A stretch of 64,000 nucleotides of DNA from an uncultured Clostridia bacterium (GTDB lineage: Bacteria; Bacillota; Clostridia; Oscillospirales; Ruminococcaceae), in assembly GCA_947625915.1 (NCBI GenBank), contig CANQPX010000003.1, forward strand, positions 1 through 64,000. The letters run 5' to 3'. How positions within the stretch are numbered: the first letter of the stretch is position 1; each line of letters starts with the position of its first letter. Of the stretch, positions 60,120-64,000 are shown piece by piece. The position numbers were made by a program, and so were the translations under genes. The notes below the pieces were generated by a model. That model did not search any database. It saw nothing but the letters and a program-made list of their open reading frames with translations, and was not told where the DNA came from.

Positions 60120-61340
60120 AGGGGGGCTTTAGTTTGCTTTTCTTGATTTTTTATTTTGTTTATAACCCTCTTTTTGAGTTTTTGGGGCAAATTTAAAAGT
60201 GACGAAGTTTGCTTTTCTATTAAAAGCATAGTAAAAATTTTTTCGTTTTTTTCCTGTGATGGGGCAGACAACCATAAGGGACGGGGAAACCCGAGCGGGG
60301 TGGGTGGGAGACGGTCGGTGGGGTTCTTTAGTTCGCTTTTCTTAATTTTTTATTTTGCTTATAACCTTCTTTTTGAGTTTTCGGGGGACAGAACCTTTAG
60401 GGAAGGGAGAACCCGAACGCGGGGCGCTTTTAATAAAAGCTTAGTAAAAATCTTTTCGTTTTTTCTTGCGAGGGGCAGACAACCATAAGGGACAGGGAAA
60501 CCCGAGCGCGGGGGCTTTTAAGAACGCTGTTCTTATCCTTTATTTTGTTTAAATCTCTTAGTTTTATGTTTCGGGGGACAGAACCTTTAGGGAAGGGCGA
60601 ACCCGAGAAATTAACGGGGACGCTCGCACGGGTTCTCCCTTCCCCTGCGGTTCTGTCCCCCGAGCCCCCTACTCCCCAACCCTATCCCTCTCCACGCTCG
60701 CTATGCTAAAGCTAATATTATATAAAAGGCTTTTTAGTACTCTTGAACGGAGATTGCGTTGGCTACGGGTTCCTTAGTTTAGCTTACCTTAGTACGAGCG
60801 TTCTAATATTAGATGAAAATTAAAGAAGAATAGTATTTCTAAACAATATAATTTCTTTTTTGGAGTCCTTTCCCGTGTAGAACTCTATAATTGTTGAATA
60901 TCAAACTAACAGTAGAACTCTCTTACCAAGATAAACAAAACTAAGGGTCACTGTTGACTCCACAAATTTTGTTATAGAAATCTAAAAAATCTTTTCTATA
61001 ATCTCTACTTTAGGATAGCGAGCGTGGAAGGGGAAAGGTTGAAGGAAAGTGGGGAGCGCGAGGGGAGAAAAACTAAGGGAAGGGGAAAACCGTGCGAGCG
61101 CCCATAGGGGCGGTCGGGTTTCCCCTTCCCTTATGGTTGTCTGCCCCTCGCATGAATTGGCAAAAAGGGTTATATTCAAAATAAAATATAAGAACAGCGT
61201 TCTTAAATGCCCCGTTTGGGTTCTTCCTTCCCTGAAGTGTCATCCCCCCCCGAACAATTTGGCAAAAAGGGTTATATTCAAAATAAAAAATCAAGAAAAG
61301 CAAAATAAAGAACCCCACCGACAACTCCACTCTCAACTCC
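60120..61340. repeat. Large imperfect palindrome with nested direct and inverted repeats, non-coding
   Basis: Arms around 60313-60711 and 61008-61330 are reverse complements in the same unit order; innermost arms CCACGCTCGCTATGCTAAAG / CTTTAGGATAGCGAGCGTGG (19/20). No credible ORF. Confidence 0.85.
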
Positions 61341-61378
61341 CCACTCTCAAAACTGTCCGGCAGGCTTCGCCTGCCCCG

Positions 61379-63646
61379 TTAAAACTGCTCCGCTAAATAG
61401 TTCGCCGCTCGGTTCTGAATGATCCCCGAAACTTCTTCCGCAGACTTCTGCCCCGAAAAATATGCCCCCGCTTCTTCTCGTACAATGTCGTAAACATAAC
61501 TGTTGTAACTGCGGATCTCTGTAAGCGAATTTATAAAATTCATCATTCGTTCGTTGTCCTCATCGGTATTTGGCTCGGCAGCAGACCTGCCGGAAAAACT
61601 TTCAGCGTCCGCGCTCAACTTTGCACTTGCAGCAGCACGTTCCAGAACGGATTTTTTTACAGGGAAATTATAACTCTGCGCTCCGAGATATTTTGATTGG
61701 TATTCATCAGACCAGAAATATTTTATAAATTTCCACGCACCTTCGGGAGCTGCCGCTTTTGATGTTATTGCAAGGGAAAAGTCCTCCGAAATAAACGAAC
61801 CGCTGCCGCCGCAGGGATAACCTTTGAACGTCACACTTTCGCCGAAATCAGTCTGTTCAAGTGTTTTTATGTCACGGAAACTTCCGATAGTTGTTGTCAT
61901 GAGCAAAGTCCTGTCCTCACGGTATGCACTCTGTTCGGAAGAAAAATCAATTTTGTCTTTGCTTACGGTCTTTTCGGGAAATCTGCCGCAGAAATTTAAC
62001 AGCTTTACAAAATCATCGCCGTCAAAATAACATTCTCCCGTTTTTGCGTTCATATAACTTCCGAAATTAAATGACATGAAAGTTAAAAGCATATTCATTT
62101 TAGAACACGATGTAGTCTCAAAAAGTCCTTGCCATGAACCGTCCGAAGCATTTTCGTCCGCAAATTTTATGAACTCGTCCATTGTCCAGCCTTGGGAACT
62201 GCCGACTTTTGAAGTTTTTCCCACAAGCGTCTGTATGCTGAACCCCGGAACAGCCTTGTAAAGTTTTCCGTTTGTTTCATATGCCTTGAAAATATTCTGC
62301 AAATAATCCTCTTTATGAAAGTCCGCATCGTTGTCCATAAAATCGTAAAGATCTGCAAGCAAGCCTTTTGCGGCATAGCTTTCCGCAGGCATAGAACCGC
62401 TTATCGCAATTATGTCGGGAATATTCCCCGAAGTCATTTCCATATTCATTCGCGAGAGCTTGTCCTTATAATCGCCTGATGTATCATAAAAGTCGGTAAG
62501 TTCTATATAATATTCGCTGCTGTTTTTGTTTAGATCGGTTATTGCACGTTTTACATCTGAATTTACAGCAAGCGCATAAATTTTAACAAGTTCTTTATCG
62601 GGTATCTTTTCGGGCGGGATCTCGGTAAGCACACACGCCGAAAGATCCAATGCCGAATAAAAACCGCCGCCGTTAATATTTTTCACCGTAAGAATTATCC
62701 TGCCGTCGGGAAGTACCGTTATGCCGTTTTCCGCGGAAACAGAGCCTGCGTCTATTCCCGAAGCGGAAAGGTCAATAAAAGTCAGCATCTCTTTATTTTC
62801 GATATCGTAAGAAAAAATTTTTGTGCTGCCGAGAATGAACATATCATATTCGCCGCAGCCGCTTATTATTTGTCCCGAAATATCAGCGGAAATTTCCAAC
62901 GGTAAAATTCCCGCATCAGTAATTTCCGCAAAACTTCTGCTGCCGCTCGGATCGGAATATTCAGCAAATATCCTGCCGTCTCCCGCTTTTATAACATTAT
63001 CAAAATATTTATCCGCACCGCCCGAAATTTTTCTCACGGAATTTTCATTTGCTGAATACAAACTGCCGTAAAACGTCATGAAAAGCGTTCCGTCATTTGA
63101 AACTGCTGCGGAAGTAATATATAAACTCCGCTCCCCTGTTTCATTCGTAATATTTTCAAGACTTGTTTCGGAAAGTTTATTGCAGTTTTTATCATATTTC
63201 ACCATAAACGGAGACGTTTCGGAATTTTCAACCGTAAGAAAACCGTCTCCGAAAATTGCGGCATATTCAATAAAACGCTGTCCTTCCGACTCTGAAAGGA
63301 TTTCGACCGTATTTTCAAGTTTTCCGTCAAGAGAATATGTAAGGAGCTTTCCGTCCGCAGCGGCAAAAATTTTTTCGCCGTCCGAAAAAACTCCGCTCAC
63401 AGGCTGCATCCCGCTTGAAATATTTATGTTTTCCGCTGAAAAAATATTCTCCTTTGAAGCAATTTGTCCGCTTTTATTTTTTTCCTCTTTTTTTGCGGAA
63501 AATATCCCGCCTTTTTCTTCTGCGGCGGAAGATATATTTCCCGAAATATCTCCGCTGTTCGCGTCTGTTTTGTTACAAGCGGAAGATCCCGCTGCAATTA
63601 ACGCAGCAAGCACTGCTGCCGCCGATCTTGAAAAAAATTTTTTCAT
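61379..63646 (-). CDS. Paralogous propeller-like + solute-binding lipoprotein
   Basis: Lipobox 'IAAGSSACN'; colinear with 57547..60021 ('GNIPDIIAISGSMPAESYAAKGLLADLYDFMDNDADFHKEDYLQNIFKAYETNGKLYKAVPGFSIQTLVGKTSKVG'). Confidence 0.82.
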   Translation of the reverse strand: MKKFFSRSAAAVLAALIAAGSSACNKTDANSGDISGNISSAAEEKGGIFSAKKEEKNKSGQIASKENIFSAENINISSGMQPVSGVFSDGEKIFAAADGKLLTYSLDGKLENTVEILSESEGQRFIEYAAIFGDGFLTVENSETSPFMVKYDKNCNKLSETSLENITNETGERSLYITSAAVSNDGTLFMTFYGSLYSANENSVRKISGGADKYFDNVIKAGDGRIFAEYSDPSGSRSFAEITDAGILPLEISADISGQIISGCGEYDMFILGSTKIFSYDIENKEMLTFIDLSASGIDAGSVSAENGITVLPDGRIILTVKNINGGGFYSALDLSACVLTEIPPEKIPDKELVKIYALAVNSDVKRAITDLNKNSSEYYIELTDFYDTSGDYKDKLSRMNMEMTSGNIPDIIAISGSMPAESYAAKGLLADLYDFMDNDADFHKEDYLQNIFKAYETNGKLYKAVPGFSIQTLVGKTSKVGSSQGWTMDEFIKFADENASDGSWQGLFETTSCSKMNMLLTFMSFNFGSYMNAKTGECYFDGDDFVKLLNFCGRFPEKTVSKDKIDFSSEQSAYREDRTLLMTTTIGSFRDIKTLEQTDFGESVTFKGYPCGGSGSFISEDFSLAITSKAAAPEGAWKFIKYFWSDEYQSKYLGAQSYNFPVKKSVLERAAASAKLSADAESFSGRSAAEPNTDEDNERMMNFINSLTEIRSYNSYVYDIVREEAGAYFSGQKSAEEVSGIIQNRAANYLAEQF

Positions 63647-63771
63647 GATTTACCTCCGTTTTTACCGATATTTTGTGAGTGAAATTCCTCACTCCCTAAA
63701 AGACGAAATTTTCTTCTTTTTCTTACAGTAAAAACAGAATTTTTACGAAAAATTTTATTTTAAATAATTTT

Positions 63772-64000
63772 TCAGCTTTTTACGGCAGCTTTCTTTTTCT
63801 CCGATGATGCGGCACGTTTTTCCCTGTATTTTAAACGGTTTTTTTCAATTTTATTGCTTAAACTTTCTCGTATTTTTTCAAATATTTTCTTTCTGCTTTT
63901 TATAAGCAGTCTGAAAAGATATAATATTGTAAATGTCGGTGTGACAAGTCCTGCGATCTGCATAAGCAGCAGCGTTACCGACCTGTCCTCGGCAATTCTT
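63772..64000 (-). CDS. C-terminal part of a membrane protein, truncated by the window edge
   Basis: Frame is open to the window end (...AEDRSVTLLLMQIAGLVTPTFTILYLFRLLIKSRKK...), hydrophobic helix then basic tail. Confidence 0.45.
   Translation of the reverse strand, partial: RIAEDRSVTLLLMQIAGLVTPTFTILYLFRLLIKSRKKIFEKIRESLSNKIEKNRLKYREKRAASSEKKKAAVKS

Noticed and set aside
60120-61340. CRISPR-like array
   Set aside because: The repeats are few, unequal, in both orientations and not separated by uniform unique spacers; no cas genes.

Overview
The window looks like a low/mid-GC Firmicutes chromosome, probably Oscillospiraceae/Ruminococcus-like (inferred from gene content and style; I ran no database search). 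It is densely coding. Housekeeping genes include prfA, glyA, glnN (GSIII), a nondiscriminating-type aspS with gatCAB, murD, pcrA/uvrD, rarA, coaE, sua5 and eno. There are also scattered secreted or carbohydrate-active genes (GH51, GH2, GH74-like, CE2-like), an Eco47II-type restriction-modification pair, three toxin-antitoxin modules, an LRR lipoprotein, and two paralogous propeller plus solute-binding lipoproteins. I saw no rRNA, tRNA or CRISPR array. The most interesting signals are non-coding. (1) A ~340-nt multi-hairpin intergenic element occurs in four copies (about 3975, 39953, 49797 and 53887), with compensatory changes in its stems; at least three copies sit directly behind a gene's terminator hairpin. 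(2) Terminator hairpins are duplicated around insertions: the amt terminator is repeated on both sides of element copy 3 (30/36 identical), copy 2 has inverted hairpin ends, and a RelBE cassette is bracketed by a perfect 33-bp direct repeat made of a stop codon plus terminator hairpin. (3) The amt-PII leader contains an apparently complete ANTAR-type dual-hexaloop attenuator, and the GSIII leader contains a related half-motif overlapping its terminator. (4) A ~1-kb coding-poor imperfect palindrome lies between the two paralogous lipoprotein genes.
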